Positions 35,327 to 44,557 of a DNA stretch of 64,000 nt are shown here, one piece after another. How positions within the stretch are numbered: the first letter of the stretch is position 1; every line of letters starts with the position of its first letter. Source of the stretch: Streptomyces sp. NBC_00775 (GTDB taxonomy: Bacteria; Actinomycetota; Actinomycetes; Streptomycetales; Streptomycetaceae); NCBI RefSeq assembly GCF_036347135.1, contig NZ_CP108938.1, positions 10,664,001 through 10,728,000 on the forward strand, read 5' to 3'. The notes below the pieces were generated by a model. That model searched no databases and was not told the origin of the DNA. It saw nothing but the letters and a program-made list of their open reading frames with translations. A program made the translations under genes and the position numbers.

Positions 35327-36382
35327 CTACCGTTCGATGTCGCAGGGGCCCGCCGCGGCGGACACGCAGGTCTGGATGAGGACGCCGGGCTCGGCCTCGG
35401 TGATCTCGCCGGTGCGCAGGTCGCGGACGGCGCCCGCCTTGAGCGGCGTGACGCAGCCGAAGCAGATGCCCATGCGGCACCCGGAGGGCATGAGCACGCC
35501 GGCCTCCTCGCCGATGTCCAGCAACGGCGTGGCGCCGTCCGCGTCGACGGTCTTGCCGGTGGCGCTGAACGTGACCTCGCCGCCGTCGCCGGCGACGACG
35601 ATGCTGGGGCGGAAGCGTTCGGTGTGCAGGCGCTCTGGTGCGCCGTGCTCGGTCCAGTGCTCTTCGGCGGCGTCGAGCAGGCCAGCGGGCCCGCAAGCCC
35701 AGGTCTCGCGCTCGGCCCAGTCGGGCACGAGTTCGTCGAGACGGGCGATGTCGAGCATGCCGTCTGTGTCGGTGTGCACCTCGGTGAGCCGCAGCTTCTT
35801 GTCCGCGACCAGGTCGTGCAGTTCGTTGCGGAAGATCACGTCTTGCGGCTGTGGCGCGCAGTGGACCATGACGACGTCGTCGAACTCGGTGTCGCGCAGC
35901 ATGCCCATCACGGGCGTGATGCCGCTGCCGGCCGTCAGGTAGAGCACCTTGGCGGGCTTGGCCTGCGGCAGCACGAAGTCACCGGTCGGCTGGTCGAGCT
36001 GGATCAGCGTGCCCGGTTTCGCCCTGCGGACCAGGTGGTTGCTGACCTTGCCGTCCGGGATCGCCTTCACGGTGATCGTGACGCGGCCGTCCTGGCGGTT
36101 TGTGGGCGAGGTGAGGGAGTAGGCACGCCACAGGCGCACCCCGTCGACGTCGACCCCGATCCGCACGTACTGACCGGCTGTGTGGCCGCGCCAGCCCCGT
36201 CCCGGCCTGATCACGATGGTCGCGGCGTCACCCGTCTCGGGGTGCACGGCCTCGATGCGCCCACGCAGGTCAGCGCCCGCACGCAGCGGGCTGACCAGGT
36301 CGAGGTAGTCCGACGGCAGCAGCGGCGTCGTGACCATCTCCAGCAGTTTCCACGCCCTGCTGCGGAGGGCTGTACTCGTCAT
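35327..36382 (-). CDS. Flavodoxin/ferredoxin reductase-[2Fe-2S] electron donor for the desaturase
   Basis: 351 residues from the ATG at 36382. Domain order is FAD binding (WRAYSLTSP), NAD(P) binding (LYLTAGSGITPVMGML) and a C-terminal plant-type [2Fe-2S] ferredoxin domain with Cys residues in PSGCRMGICFGCV and QTCVSA. It passes electrons from NAD(P)H to the desaturase encoded next. Homologous to mycobacterial Rv3230c-type oxidoreductases. Co-transcribed with the desaturase gene, and divergent from a PucR-like regulator. Confidence 0.9.
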   Translation of the reverse strand: MTSTALRSRAWKLLEMVTTPLLPSDYLDLVSPLRAGADLRGRIEAVHPETGDAATIVIRPGRGWRGHTAGQYVRIGVDVDGVRLWRAYSLTSPTNRQDGRVTITVKAIPDGKVSNHLVRRAKPGTLIQLDQPTGDFVLPQAKPAKVLYLTAGSGITPVMGMLRDTEFDDVVMVHCAPQPQDVIFRNELHDLVADKKLRLTEVHTDTDGMLDIARLDELVPDWAERETWACGPAGLLDAAEEHWTEHGAPERLHTERFRPSIVVAGDGGEVTFSATGKTVDADGATPLLDIGEEAGVLMPSGCRMGICFGCVTPLKAGAVRDLRTGEITEAEPGVLIQTCVSAAAGPCDIER

Positions 36383-36469
36383 GACTCCAGCTTGCTGCGC
36401 CTCAAGGCGTAAAGTCCTGACCGCAGGACGTAAATCTGGCTGGCTGAATTGTTCGCAGGGAATAGAAAC

Positions 36470-37609
36470 GTGAGCCATGCAATCCGGAGGGCCAGCGAAC
36501 TGGTCCTGGATGAGACGACGGTCACCGCACTGCGGGCCGCGCTGAAGACCACCGCCGACGAGGTCGTCCAGGCGATCATCGACGAGGTCCCTCCCTACGC
36601 CAACGCCCTTTCGGGCCACATGGGCGCCACCATCCGCCGAGCCGTCCGCACCGCCCTGGGGCACTACCTGGACCGCGCGAGCGGGAACGCCACAGGCGGC
36701 GACGCCGGTGACGCCGCCTACGAGCTGGGCCGCGGCGAGGTGCGCGACGGCCGTTCGATGGACGCCCTGCTCAGCGCCTACCGCGTCGGCGCCCGCGTGG
36801 CCTGGCGATGCCTGGCAGCGGGTGCCGTACCCGCAGGTCTGCCCGCCGCCGAGGTCGCCAAGTTCGCCGAGCTGACCTTCGCCTACATCGACGAGCTCTC
36901 CGCCGCGAGCGCCGCGGGCCACGCCGACGAACTGGCCGCCCGGGGCAGGGACCACGAGCGCCACCTGGAACACCTGGCCCGCGACCTCCTCGCCGGCGCG
37001 AGCCCGGACGTGCTGCTGGCCTCCGCTCAACGGGCCGGGTGGCAGCCTCCGGTTTCACTGACCGCGGTCCTGCTGCCCGCCGCCCAGGCCCGGCCTGCCT
37101 ACCGCGCGCTCGACCCGAGCACCCTCGTCCTGGACGATCTGCCGGACGCCACCGGTGTGCTGCTCGTCCCCGATGCCGACCGATCACATCTCTTGCGGCA
37201 GCTGACCGACCGCACCGCCGTGGTCGGCCCGGCCCGGCCATGGACTCGTGCGACCGCCTCGTACGCACGAGCCGTACGCGCCCGCTCCCTCTCCTCTGAT
37301 ATTCACGACACCGAGGACCACCTGCCCGAACTGGTGCTGAGCGCCGACATGGACGCGTTCGCAGACCTGCGTGCCCGAGCCCTCGCACCGTTGCGGACCT
37401 TGCCTGTCGCGACCGCACGGCGGCTGGAGGAGACGTTGCGGGAGTGGCTGCTGCACCAGGGCAGACGGGACGAGGTGGCGGCGGCGTTGTTCATCCATCC
37501 CCAGACAGTCCGGTACCGGATGTCGCAGCTGCGGGAGCTGTTTCCGGATCTCGCATCGCCACACCGGGTCCTTGAACTGACGCTGGCGGTCGGTCTTCGG
37601 GTCAGCTGA
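36470..37609 (+). CDS. PucR/CdaR-family transcriptional regulator
   Basis: 379 residues from a GTG at 36470, chosen because AGGGA precedes it; a TTG at 36449 extends the frame. The C-terminus has the HTH_30 domain typical of the family (RRDEVAAALFIHPQTVRYRM); the N-terminal part is a helical sensor region with GATIRRAVRTALGHYLDR. It faces away from the desaturase operon with 87 bases between, so it likely controls membrane-lipid desaturation. Confidence 0.85.
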   Translation: MSHAIRRASELVLDETTVTALRAALKTTADEVVQAIIDEVPPYANALSGHMGATIRRAVRTALGHYLDRASGNATGGDAGDAAYELGRGEVRDGRSMDALLSAYRVGARVAWRCLAAGAVPAGLPAAEVAKFAELTFAYIDELSAASAAGHADELAARGRDHERHLEHLARDLLAGASPDVLLASAQRAGWQPPVSLTAVLLPAAQARPAYRALDPSTLVLDDLPDATGVLLVPDADRSHLLRQLTDRTAVVGPARPWTRATASYARAVRARSLSSDIHDTEDHLPELVLSADMDAFADLRARALAPLRTLPVATARRLEETLREWLLHQGRRDEVAAALFIHPQTVRYRMSQLRELFPDLASPHRVLELTLAVGLRVS

Positions 37610-38171
37610 CGCGTACTTCGACCGTCCACGACCGCGTCCGCGAGCGGTCCAGGAATCGTGCCTCGGTCTCGGTGCCATCAGCTGGCTCGTGCGGCCCGGG
37701 GAAGAGCGGTATGAGCCTGGCTGAGACCGGGGGTTGATGTGAAGACCAGACAAGGCCTCGGGAAGCCCGTCGGGGGCGCTGTCTCTGAGAAGCGGGGTGG
37801 CGGATACGGCTCGACTGGATCCGGTGGACGATGCGCACCGGCCCGCTCATCGACGCGCTCATCGAGCATCTGGTCGATGATCTGGGCCGCTATGTCCTGG
37901 AAAACAGCTTTCATGTCGTCGTGCAGGGCGCTGTCCCGGCACGAGCTGACCCACGGGCGCGCGGCAGGCTGCAGCTGGGTGACCGGCGGGGCGGCCAGGC
38001 CGGGTCGCCAGGGGCGGGGGCCGGGCCGCTCGCGCCGGGGACCACCGTGGTTCTGCGACGGCCCCGTGCCTCCCTTCCGACAGGTCAGCCGGACGACCGA
38101 CCGGGTCGGCCTGCCGCACCGCGCGGGGGATGATGGGGATGGAATGACGGAACGCGAGGTCAGGAGCTTCC
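37610..38171. other. Intergenic stretch, no firm gene
   Basis: About 560 bases. A plus-strand frame from an ATG at 37831 begins MRTGPLIDALIEHLVDDLGR and looks protein-like for about 35 codons, then turns into low-complexity Arg/Pro/Gly. It could be a decayed gene start; I cannot assign it. Confidence 0.4.
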
Positions 38172-38510
38172 ATGGCGAAGCGGGTTCACCAACCCCGTGA
38201 GGACGCGGAGTTCGATTTCATCCTCGGGATGAGCGGAGTTCCGGTCCTTGCATACTTCACCGGGACATGGCCCAAGGCAATCGAGCCCTGCCGGGCGATG
38301 GACCTCGTCGTGGGTGACATCGCCGACGAGTACACGGGCCGCCTGACGGCCGTCCGCACCGACATCACGCGCTGTCCGGCCGCAACCGAGCGATACGGGA
38401 TCACCGGAGCCCCGTCCTACGTCCTGCTGAAGGAGGGAGAGGCGGTGGCGCACGGCACGGGGCCTATGACCATCGCCGAGATACGGAAGTTCCTGGACGG
38501 CCACCTCTGA
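38172..38510 (+). CDS. Thioredoxin-like protein without the CxxC motif
   Basis: 112 residues preceded by AGGAG. The thioredoxin fold is suggested by VPVLAYFTGTWPKAIEPCRA, AVRTDITRCPAATERYGITG, and the cis-Pro in GAPSYVLLKEG. The WCGPC redox site is replaced by WPKAIEPC, so only one Cys remains and dithiol exchange is not possible. It could be a scaffold or a monothiol protein. Short single-domain length is normal for thioredoxins. Confidence 0.7.
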   Translation: MAKRVHQPREDAEFDFILGMSGVPVLAYFTGTWPKAIEPCRAMDLVVGDIADEYTGRLTAVRTDITRCPAATERYGITGAPSYVLLKEGEAVAHGTGPMTIAEIRKFLDGHL

Positions 38511-38865
38511 GCGGCCGCCGCGGCACTGCGGCCGCGACGCCCGTCACGTCTCGTCTATGGGAGCTGCGCCGCCTGAGACACCTTGGGGCTGAGACACCCC
38601 CACAGGTCACATAACGCCGTCCAGGATCAGGGACTTCGGGAGGTCACGGGCGGCAGCCTGGGACGGGCGGGATGGGCGGCACGGCCGCGGCCGGGGACCG
38701 GGGCGCGCTCAGCCGGTTGCGCGTCGGCTGGGGCCGCAGCGCCTCGCCGCCGTCAGCCCGGCGGCGGAGCCAGGACGGAAGCCGCTGGCACTCCGGTGCT
38801 GTCCTTCCGGTGCCGAGTCCCACCAAGGGGTGAGGCGGGAGAGCCCGCCGGATGAAGGTACCGCT
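38511..38865. other. Intergenic stretch with a small palindromic hairpin
   Basis: GCGGCCGC occurs at 38511-38518 and again at 38528-38535, a potential terminator stem for the thioredoxin-like gene. No coding sequence is supported in the rest. Confidence 0.4.
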
Positions 38866-39453
38866 GTGATCGACCCGGCGGACGTCCCGAGCACGGCCCC
38901 CGCGCGCGCCACCGGCCGCCGCATCCTGCTGATAGCGTCCGGAGGCGCCGCCGACCTGCGCCGAGTCGACCCGGCTCTCCTGCACCCCGCCGACCGCCTG
39001 GTCCTCAACGACGTCGACCCCGACGCCCTCCAGTACGCCCTCACACACCTGCCGCCCGCGGCCCGCGCCCAGACCGCCGCGGCCCCCAGCAACGTCCTGC
39101 GCACCGCCGCCCACCTGGCCGCCGACCACGGCCCCTTCGACCTGGTCCTGGCCGGAGGCCTCTTCGACTACCTCGAAGAACGCTTCGCCCGAGCCCCGAT
39201 CCGCACCACTCTGTCCCGCCTGTGCCGCCCCGGAGGCACGTTCTGCTTCTCCAACATCGCGACCCCGAACCCCTACGCCGCCCTGATGGCCCACATCGGC
39301 CGCTGGAACCTCGTCGAACGCACCCCCGCCGACATCGAGGCCGGCCTCCGTGCCGCCGCGCCGCCGGGAACCGTCGCCGGACTGGACATCACCGCCGATG
39401 CCACTGGCCTGACGATTTTCGCGACGGTGCGGCGCGCTGACGAGCCGGGGTGA
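38866..39453 (+). CDS. Putative SAM-dependent methyltransferase
   Basis: 195 residues from a GTG 8 bases after GAAGG; a GTG at 38830 would add 12 codons. Rossmann-like order: ILLIASGGAADLR (motif I), LVLNDVDPDALQYAL (acidic strand 2 end), FDLVLAGGLFDYL (motif IV region), LCRPGGTFCFSNI (post-motif). This pattern resembles class I methyltransferases of the hydroxy-fatty-acid methyl ester type, but the N-terminal part is short. Function uncertain. Confidence 0.6.
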   Translation: MIDPADVPSTAPARATGRRILLIASGGAADLRRVDPALLHPADRLVLNDVDPDALQYALTHLPPAARAQTAAAPSNVLRTAAHLAADHGPFDLVLAGGLFDYLEERFARAPIRTTLSRLCRPGGTFCFSNIATPNPYAALMAHIGRWNLVERTPADIEAGLRAAAPPGTVAGLDITADATGLTIFATVRRADEPG

Positions 39454-39498
39454 TCCCCGCAGTCGGCTTCGTGTTCGTCGCCGACGCAGCCTCGGTCG

Positions 39499-39792
39499 TC
39501 AGTCGAGGCCTTCGATGATGCGGAAGTCGCGCTCGACGCCGTCAGCAAGTGCGGCCAGCGCCTCCTGGTAGGCCGCACTCGCACGTGCGGCGACCGCCTG
39601 TTCGAAGCTGTCGAACTCGATCAGGATGGTGCGCTCGGCGATTCCGGCGTCGTATGCGACGACCCGGCCGTCGCGGGCGAGCAGCCGCCCGCCCGCGGCC
39701 GCTACGGCTGGACGAGCCAGCTTGTTGTAGGCAGCCAGCTTCTCGGGGTCCGCAATGGTGCGGTAGACGCTGACCCAATAGCCCTTGGACAC
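39499..39792 (-). CDS. DUF1330-family protein
   Basis: 97 residues from a GTG preceded by AGGAGA. The pattern KGYWVSVYRTIADPEKLAAY, GGRLLARDG and ILIEFDSFEQAVA identifies the DUF1330 dimeric alpha/beta-barrel family. No catalytic role is established for the family. It ends facing the methyltransferase-like gene. Confidence 0.88.
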   Translation of the reverse strand: MSKGYWVSVYRTIADPEKLAAYNKLARPAVAAAGGRLLARDGRVVAYDAGIAERTILIEFDSFEQAVAARASAAYQEALAALADGVERDFRIIEGLD

Positions 39793-39904
39793 GGTATCTC
39801 CTGTGTTCGGAATTGATGTTCAGAAGCATGCTCAGATCCATGGCCGGCGCGCTGTGGGTCAGCGAGCCGACGGAGACGGCGTCGAAGTCGGACGGCTTCG
39901 ATCC

Positions 39905-41401
39905 TCAGCTTCCGGTTCGACTCGACCGGCCCAGGCCCGGCACACCGACTGGGGCTGTGATCGGATTGGTCTCGGGTGAGCGTCGGCGGGCGAGGGCGAG
40001 GGCGAGGGCGAGGCTGGCCATCGTCGTGATCGCCATCGCGGCGACGCCGACCAGCGCCGCGGTCGTGTAGGCGTCGTCGTTCGGGAAGAGGCGGCCCGTG
40101 GCGGTGCCGGCGGCCAGGACCAGACCGCCGATGGCGCTGCCCAGGGAGTACCCGACGCTGCGGACGACGTAGTTGAAGCTCATGGCGCTCGACGTCTCGC
40201 TCTTGGGGGTGACGGCCAGGATGACGCCGGGCATGGCGGCCGAGAAGCTGCCGACGCCGAAACCCAGCACGCCCATGGCCGCGAGCAGTTCGGCCAGGTT
40301 GGACCGGGCGGTGGCGAACAGGACGAACCCGCCGCCGACGATGGCGGCGCTGCCGGCCAGGAGCAGGGGGCCGTCGATCCGTTCGCGGACCCGCGGCGTG
40401 ACCTTGCCGGCGATGAACCCCAGCACGGAGAACGGGATGAGGACCAGCCCCGCCACGAAGGTGGTCAGTCCGAAGCCGTAGTCGGCGCTGTGCGGCGTCT
40501 GCGCGTAGCGGGTGATGAGCGTGAGCAGGAGGTACATGCCGCTCCCGCCGACGAACATGGCGATGTTCGCCCCGGCGACCGCCGGGTGCCGTACCGCCCG
40601 GACGTCGACCAGGGGCGTCTTGGTTCGCAGTTCGGAAACGGTCCAGACGCAGAGCAGGAGTACGGCGGCGACGGCAAGGGTCACCGCCACGGCGAGGTGT
40701 CGGCTCCACAGGCTCCTCTCGCCGGCCAGGAACAGGACGAGGAGCAGTCCACCCGCCAGGACGAGCGCACCGGCCACGTTCACGTGAGCGGAGCGGCCTT
40801 CGGGAGCTGCGGGCATGGAGCGCCACGCGGTCACGAAGGCGATGGCGGTGACGAGCAGGCCGAGGCCGTAGGCGGCCCGCAGTCCGCCGAACTCGGCGAG
40901 CAGCGCGGCCAGCGGGTAGCCGACGCCGGCTCCGATGATGGAGACCACTGAGATCAGGGCGATCGTGGCCGCGCTGCGCTCCTCGGGAAGATGGTCGCGG
41001 GCCACGCCCATCATCAGCGCCGTGAGACCGAGTCCGACGCCTTGGGCCGCTCTGCCCACGAGCAGCCAGGCGAACGGCAGCGGCAGCACGGTGAGCGCGC
41101 TGCCGACGACGACGATCGCCAGCGTGGCGAGAATCGTGGCCCGCCGGTGCGGACCGGCTCCGAGCCGGCCGAGGACGGGTGTGGCGACGGCGCCGCTGAG
41201 CAGGGCGATGGTCAGCGTCCACTGCGCGCTGTCGAGGGAGACGTGGAACGTGGTCGCCACGCTGGTGATGAGCGGCGTCCCGAGGCTGGCGACCGCCGCC
41301 ACGACCAGGGCGATGAACATCAGGGCGGGGACCAGCAGACGTGCCTCGGAACGTATCAGGACAGTGCTCATGGGCTGGTCATGAGCCTGGGCCGCGGTCA
41401 C
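39905..41401 (-). CDS. MFS drug-efflux transporter, DHA2-like
   Basis: 498 residues with about 14 hydrophobic segments, as in DHA2 exporters. LGRLGAGPHRRATILAT is the helix 2-3 loop and GRAAQGVGLGL and IIGAGVGYPLAALLAE are antiporter-type motifs. The MarR gene overlaps its start by 4 bases, so it is probably a MarR-controlled efflux pump for a lipophilic compound. The extreme C-terminal helix contains a hexanucleotide repeat encoding Leu-Ala pairs. Confidence 0.85.
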   Translation of the reverse strand: MTAAQAHDQPMSTVLIRSEARLLVPALMFIALVVAAVASLGTPLITSVATTFHVSLDSAQWTLTIALLSGAVATPVLGRLGAGPHRRATILATLAIVVVGSALTVLPLPFAWLLVGRAAQGVGLGLTALMMGVARDHLPEERSAATIALISVVSIIGAGVGYPLAALLAEFGGLRAAYGLGLLVTAIAFVTAWRSMPAAPEGRSAHVNVAGALVLAGGLLLVLFLAGERSLWSRHLAVAVTLAVAAVLLLCVWTVSELRTKTPLVDVRAVRHPAVAGANIAMFVGGSGMYLLLTLITRYAQTPHSADYGFGLTTFVAGLVLIPFSVLGFIAGKVTPRVRERIDGPLLLAGSAAIVGGGFVLFATARSNLAELLAAMGVLGFGVGSFSAAMPGVILAVTPKSETSSAMSFNYVVRSVGYSLGSAIGGLVLAAGTATGRLFPNDDAYTTAALVGVAAMAITTMASLALALALARRRSPETNPITAPVGVPGLGRSSRTGS

Positions 41402-41856
41402 CGGTCCGACTCCTCTCGGGCGTGGCTTTCGAGCTCCGCCAGATGCAGCAGCGCTGGAAGGGCTGCTGCCAAGGCCTCGACCTCGTCACCGGTGAGTTCG
41501 TCGATCAACCGCGCGTACGCGTCGACGCCCGCCTGGCGTCGCGTCCGGACGTACGACGCGCCGGCCTCGGTCAGGCACACCAGGGTGACCCGCTTGTCGG
41601 ACGGATCGCCCTTCCGTTCGACCAGCCCGGATTCCTCCATCACCCGGACCAGGACGGTCATCGCGGGCTGGGTGACGCCCTCGGACACCGCCAGATCGGT
41701 GATCCGTCGCGGGCCGGTCTTGTCCAGGGTGGCCAAGGTGGCGGCGGACGTCAGGCTCATGTCGCGGGGAAGGCGTCTCACGGCCCTGGTGGCCAGACCG
41801 TAGAGGGCTGACCCGATGGCATCGGAAGCGCCGTGCGCGGCGTCTCGGCGACTCAT
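41398..41856 (-). CDS. MarR-family transcriptional regulator
   Basis: 152 residues. Winged HTH with RRITDLAVSEGVTQPAMTVLVRVMEESGLVERKGDPSDKR in pieces; the wing Asp/Lys/Arg pattern is typical. It overlaps the MFS exporter gene and most likely represses this two-gene operon until a phenolic or drug-like ligand binds. Two CTTTATxxx repeats upstream are candidate binding sites. Confidence 0.88.
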   Translation of the reverse strand: MSRRDAAHGASDAIGSALYGLATRAVRRLPRDMSLTSAATLATLDKTGPRRITDLAVSEGVTQPAMTVLVRVMEESGLVERKGDPSDKRVTLVCLTEAGASYVRTRRQAGVDAYARLIDELTGDEVEALAAALPALLHLAELESHAREESDR

Positions 41857-41872
41857 GCCTGAAGCATAGCAG

Positions 41873-41894
41873 CTTTATATGAATCCTTTATGCA
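41873..41894. promoter_or_regulatory. Repeats in the marR promoter
   Basis: CTTTATATG (41873-41881) and CTTTATGCA (41886-41894), unusually AT-rich for this DNA, 17 bases upstream of the marR start; candidate -10 and operator region. Confidence 0.4.
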
Positions 41895-41924
41895 TCTCCC
41901 GATCAGGGTTCGGCGATACTTGAC

Positions 41925-42630
41925 TTACAACGCGTTCGCGTAAACATGAACGACGTCGGTTTTGATCGCCCTGTTGATCCCTTCGGAGGCGGCGCTGGTG
42001 ACGCCGGTCGTGATCGCGGCGAGGATCTGCGGCCACCACGCGCTGACGTGCGGCAGCGAGTCGCGCACCGCGGCTTTGAACACGGTGCACATGTCGATCG
42101 CGACCACCTGGACCCCGGCCCGCCACTGGCGAGTCTGGGCGCCGATCCACGCCGACACACTCGCCGCGGTGCGGCCCTCGACCTGCCCCAGCAGGCCGGC
42201 ACCGCCGAGCAGGTCAACCAGCCCGACATGCCACCGGTCGGCGACGACTTCCCAGATCTCACCGCCGTCGGGCGCCTCGACCAGGCGGAACTTCGCCTTC
42301 CCGCGTCGGGTCTCGTCGATCCCCAGGTGTGTCACCGGCGGCGTGTCCTTCGGCAGCGCAGCCTCGGCCGCGGCCGTGAACGCGGTGTTCGCCACCGGCC
42401 ACGACACCTCGAAGTCGCGCGCGGCCTGCACCATCGTCCGTCCGCGGTCGGCGACCGCTTCCCCGACCGAGGTACGCAGCTGCGACGTCAACCGCGACCG
42501 CGGTGGGATCGACGGCAGCGCCTCGGTGAACGTCTTGCGCCGGCGCTGCTCGTTGGCGCACCGCCATCGGCGCTTGGTCCAGGTCAGACCGGTTCGCCGC
42601 CCGGCCACAGTCAGAGGCCGCTCACTACGG
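41925..42630 (-). pseudogene. ISL3-family transposase with internal deletion
   Basis: Residues such as RTGLTWTKRRWRCAN, VTHLGIDETRRGKAKF and AIDMCTVFKAAVRDSLPHVSA match ISL3 transposases, but the sequence then jumps to WWPQILAAITTGVTSAASEG, skipping the central region with the second catalytic Asp and HFHVVQLAN. The N-terminal zinc-finger part is also missing. It is a dead element; the missing central piece resembles the one preserved at 1-489. Confidence 0.8.
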
Positions 42631-42829
42631 GTGTCGGTTCGCCCTTTCCAGCGGGGTGAACCCCCAGGCCCCGGTCGGCGTTCAGGGCGGGACGCCGACC
42701 GGGGTACGTGCGCCGTGTGGTGGCCAGGTCGCGCTCGTCGAAGGCGCCCGTGAAGAGCAGCACGCCGGAGAAGAGCTCCACCTTCTGCGCTCCGGTGGGC
42801 CACCGGTTCAGCAGTGCATCGACCGTCAT
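42611..42829 (-). CDS. Hypothetical small protein, possibly truncated
   Basis: 72 codons from an ATG at 42829 (MTVDALLNRWPTGAQKVELF). I do not recognise a defined family; similar short streptomycete proteins with GAFDERDLATTRRTYPGRR-like text exist in my memory but without function. Its end overlaps the transposase relic in another frame, so it may be cut short. Confidence 0.4.
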   Translation of the reverse strand: MTVDALLNRWPTGAQKVELFSGVLLFTGAFDERDLATTRRTYPGRRPALNADRGLGVHPAGKGEPTPVVSGL

Positions 42830-42952
42830 CGGGGCGGTTGAGGGCGGCAGATCCGGTCCGGGTACGAGCAGTCCTTGCGACTCCGGCGGCGCAGTCGGCG
42901 CATGCGCCGACTCAGCCCGCGGCGCTCTGGGTCCCGCTCGCTGCGGGCTCAT

Positions 42953-43068
42953 GCATCAAGGAGCGAGACCGATAAAGGCCAGGTAGTTGCGGGGGATTGC
43001 GTTCGTGGCGAGGGCTCAGGCGCCGGTAGCCAGACAGCCAGGACATCGTTCGCTCGGTGACCCGGCGG
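42953..43068 (-). pseudogene. IS5-family transposase C-terminal remnant
   Basis: [20 protein letters not shown] then RHERNP corresponds to the catalytic-Glu region of IS5-family transposases (WxVERTxxWLxxYRRLxxRYER); after a frameshift NYLAFIGLAP follows and ends in a stop. It abuts the moaA fragment. Confidence 0.6.
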
Positions 43069-43069
43069 C

Positions 43070-43357
43070 GTCGCCCTGACCAGCCGCCGATAGCCGACAT
43101 CGGCCTGTCCGGCTGGACGAGGGATCAGTCGTCCAGGCTCGTGCCCGCCTTCTTGCCCCGATGGCCAGGCGCCAGACGCGGGCTGTCTCCTCGTCGGGGA
43201 CGCCGGAGCGCAGGGCCGCTCGCAGGTCCGTCTCCTCGCGGGCGTAGGGGCAGGTGCGGACCTGGCCGTCGGCCGTGAGGCGGGTGCGGTCGCAGGCGGC
43301 GCAGAACGGACGGGTGACGGAGGCGATGACTCCTACGCGGTGCGGGCCGCCGTCCAT
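43070..43357 (-). pseudogene. moaA (GTP 3',8-cyclase) C-terminal remnant
   Basis: The frame encodes [20 protein letters not shown] with the second [4Fe-4S] Cys motif of MoaA, then [17 protein letters not shown]. Near 43160 the frame shifts and the usual end [10 protein letters not shown], a stop, and [11 protein letters not shown] follow. The N-terminal radical SAM part is absent. It is a displaced housekeeping-gene fragment, not functional. Confidence 0.75.
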
Positions 43358-43408
43358 CAGTCAGCGTTCGGCCGGGGCCGAGCCGTGTTCCCCCTGGATG
43401 GACAGAAC

Positions 43409-44497
43409 CTACGCTTTGCGGTCCTGGTACCGATGGTGCCAGCCACCACCGCCGTCGCCGGTCTGCGGGTGGTGCGGTGGGCGGCTCTCCTGGCGCGTTG
43501 CCATAGGGCCGGTTGCCCAGGAACCTTCGGCCCCCTCGTCGAAACCAATCACCTCCTCTCCGTACAGATCCTGCAGCCAGTTGGATTGGTAGACGGTGTC
43601 GAGATAGCGCTCGCCGAGGTCCGGGGAGATGGCCACCGCGGTGAGTTCACGTCCGTCATCATGCTCGGCCAGCCAGCGCATGGCGCCGCTGACGACCGTG
43701 CCGGTGGAGCCGCCGAACAGGAATCCGTGTCTGGCCATGCGATGGCAGGCACGGATGGTGTCCGTCTCTTCGACGCTTATCACCTCGTCCACGTAGGACT
43801 CGTCGAGCAGTGGCGGCCGCATGCTCATGCCGAGACCGGGAATCATGCGGCGGCCAGGCGCACCACCGAAGATCACTGAGCCTGCGCTGTCCACCGCGAC
43901 GATCCGTACCGGCCGGGGCCACTGACGGAAGTAGCGTGCGCAGCCCATCAGAGTCCCGGTGGTGCCGGCGCCGACGAACAGCACGTCCAGGCGCGGGAAG
44001 CCCTGGGCGATCTCCGGCGCCGTCCTGCGGTAGTGCGCCTGCCAGTTGCCCGGATTGGTGTACTGACTGAGCCACACGTAGCGGTCGTCGGCATCGCACA
44101 GCGCGCGGACGCAGTTGAGGCGTGCGCCCAGGAAGCCGCCGTTGGCGTCCAGGTCGGAGATGGTGAGCACCCGGCTGCCCAATGCCTCCATCAGGAGTCT
44201 GGTCGACAGGTTGCACCGGGAGTCCGTCACACACAGGAACCGGTAGCCCTTGCTCGCCGCGATCATGCTCAGCGCCACGCCGAGGTTGCCCGACGAGGAC
44301 TCGACCAGGATCGAGTTCGGCTTGAGGACTCCGTTCCGCTCGGCGGCCTCCACCATCTCGGTCGCGGCCTTCAGCTTGATCGAACCGGCAAAGTTGAAGC
44401 CTTCGCACTTCAGGAACAGGGAGCGCCCGTAGATGGGCTCAAGGTCGACATAGAGCTGTCCTTCGTTGAAGGCATGGGGAGCGGTGATGACGGGCAT
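43409..44497 (-). CDS. SbnA-like 2,3-diaminopropionate biosynthesis enzyme (PLP)
   Basis: 362 residues from an ATG after GAGGAGG. Cysteine-synthase fold: Lys41 in FAGSIKLKAA is the expected PLP lysine, ESSSGNLGVALSMIAA binds the substrate carboxylate, and GAGTTGTLMG binds the PLP phosphate. SbnA makes N-(2-amino-2-carboxyethyl)-L-glutamate from O-phosphoserine and glutamate. Together with the SbnB-like gene next to it, it supplies L-2,3-diaminopropionate. It is the last gene of the minus-strand cluster; the C-terminal 30 residues are extra and low-complexity. Confidence 0.88.
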   Translation of the reverse strand: MPVITAPHAFNEGQLYVDLEPIYGRSLFLKCEGFNFAGSIKLKAATEMVEAAERNGVLKPNSILVESSSGNLGVALSMIAASKGYRFLCVTDSRCNLSTRLLMEALGSRVLTISDLDANGGFLGARLNCVRALCDADDRYVWLSQYTNPGNWQAHYRRTAPEIAQGFPRLDVLFVGAGTTGTLMGCARYFRQWPRPVRIVAVDSAGSVIFGGAPGRRMIPGLGMSMRPPLLDESYVDEVISVEETDTIRACHRMARHGFLFGGSTGTVVSGAMRWLAEHDDGRELTAVAISPDLGERYLDTVYQSNWLQDLYGEEVIGFDEGAEGSWATGPMATRQESRPPHHPQTGDGGGGWHHRYQDRKA

Positions 44498-44557
44498 GAC
44501 GGCCTCCTCCTCATCTGCAGCAGGACCTTCTCCAGAGCTGAAAGCGCTCTCGGACGG

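Noticed and set aside
36420..37030. Extension of the ferredoxin reductase gene upstream of 36382
   Set aside because: The extra 216 codons are antisense to the PucR-like gene and unlike any reductase N-terminus; the ATG at 36382 starts the known fold.
39990..40013. Tandem GAGGGC repeats as a possible repeat element
   Set aside because: They lie inside the last helix of the MFS exporter gene and encode Leu-Ala pairs; this is codon-level low complexity, though it may be slippage-prone.
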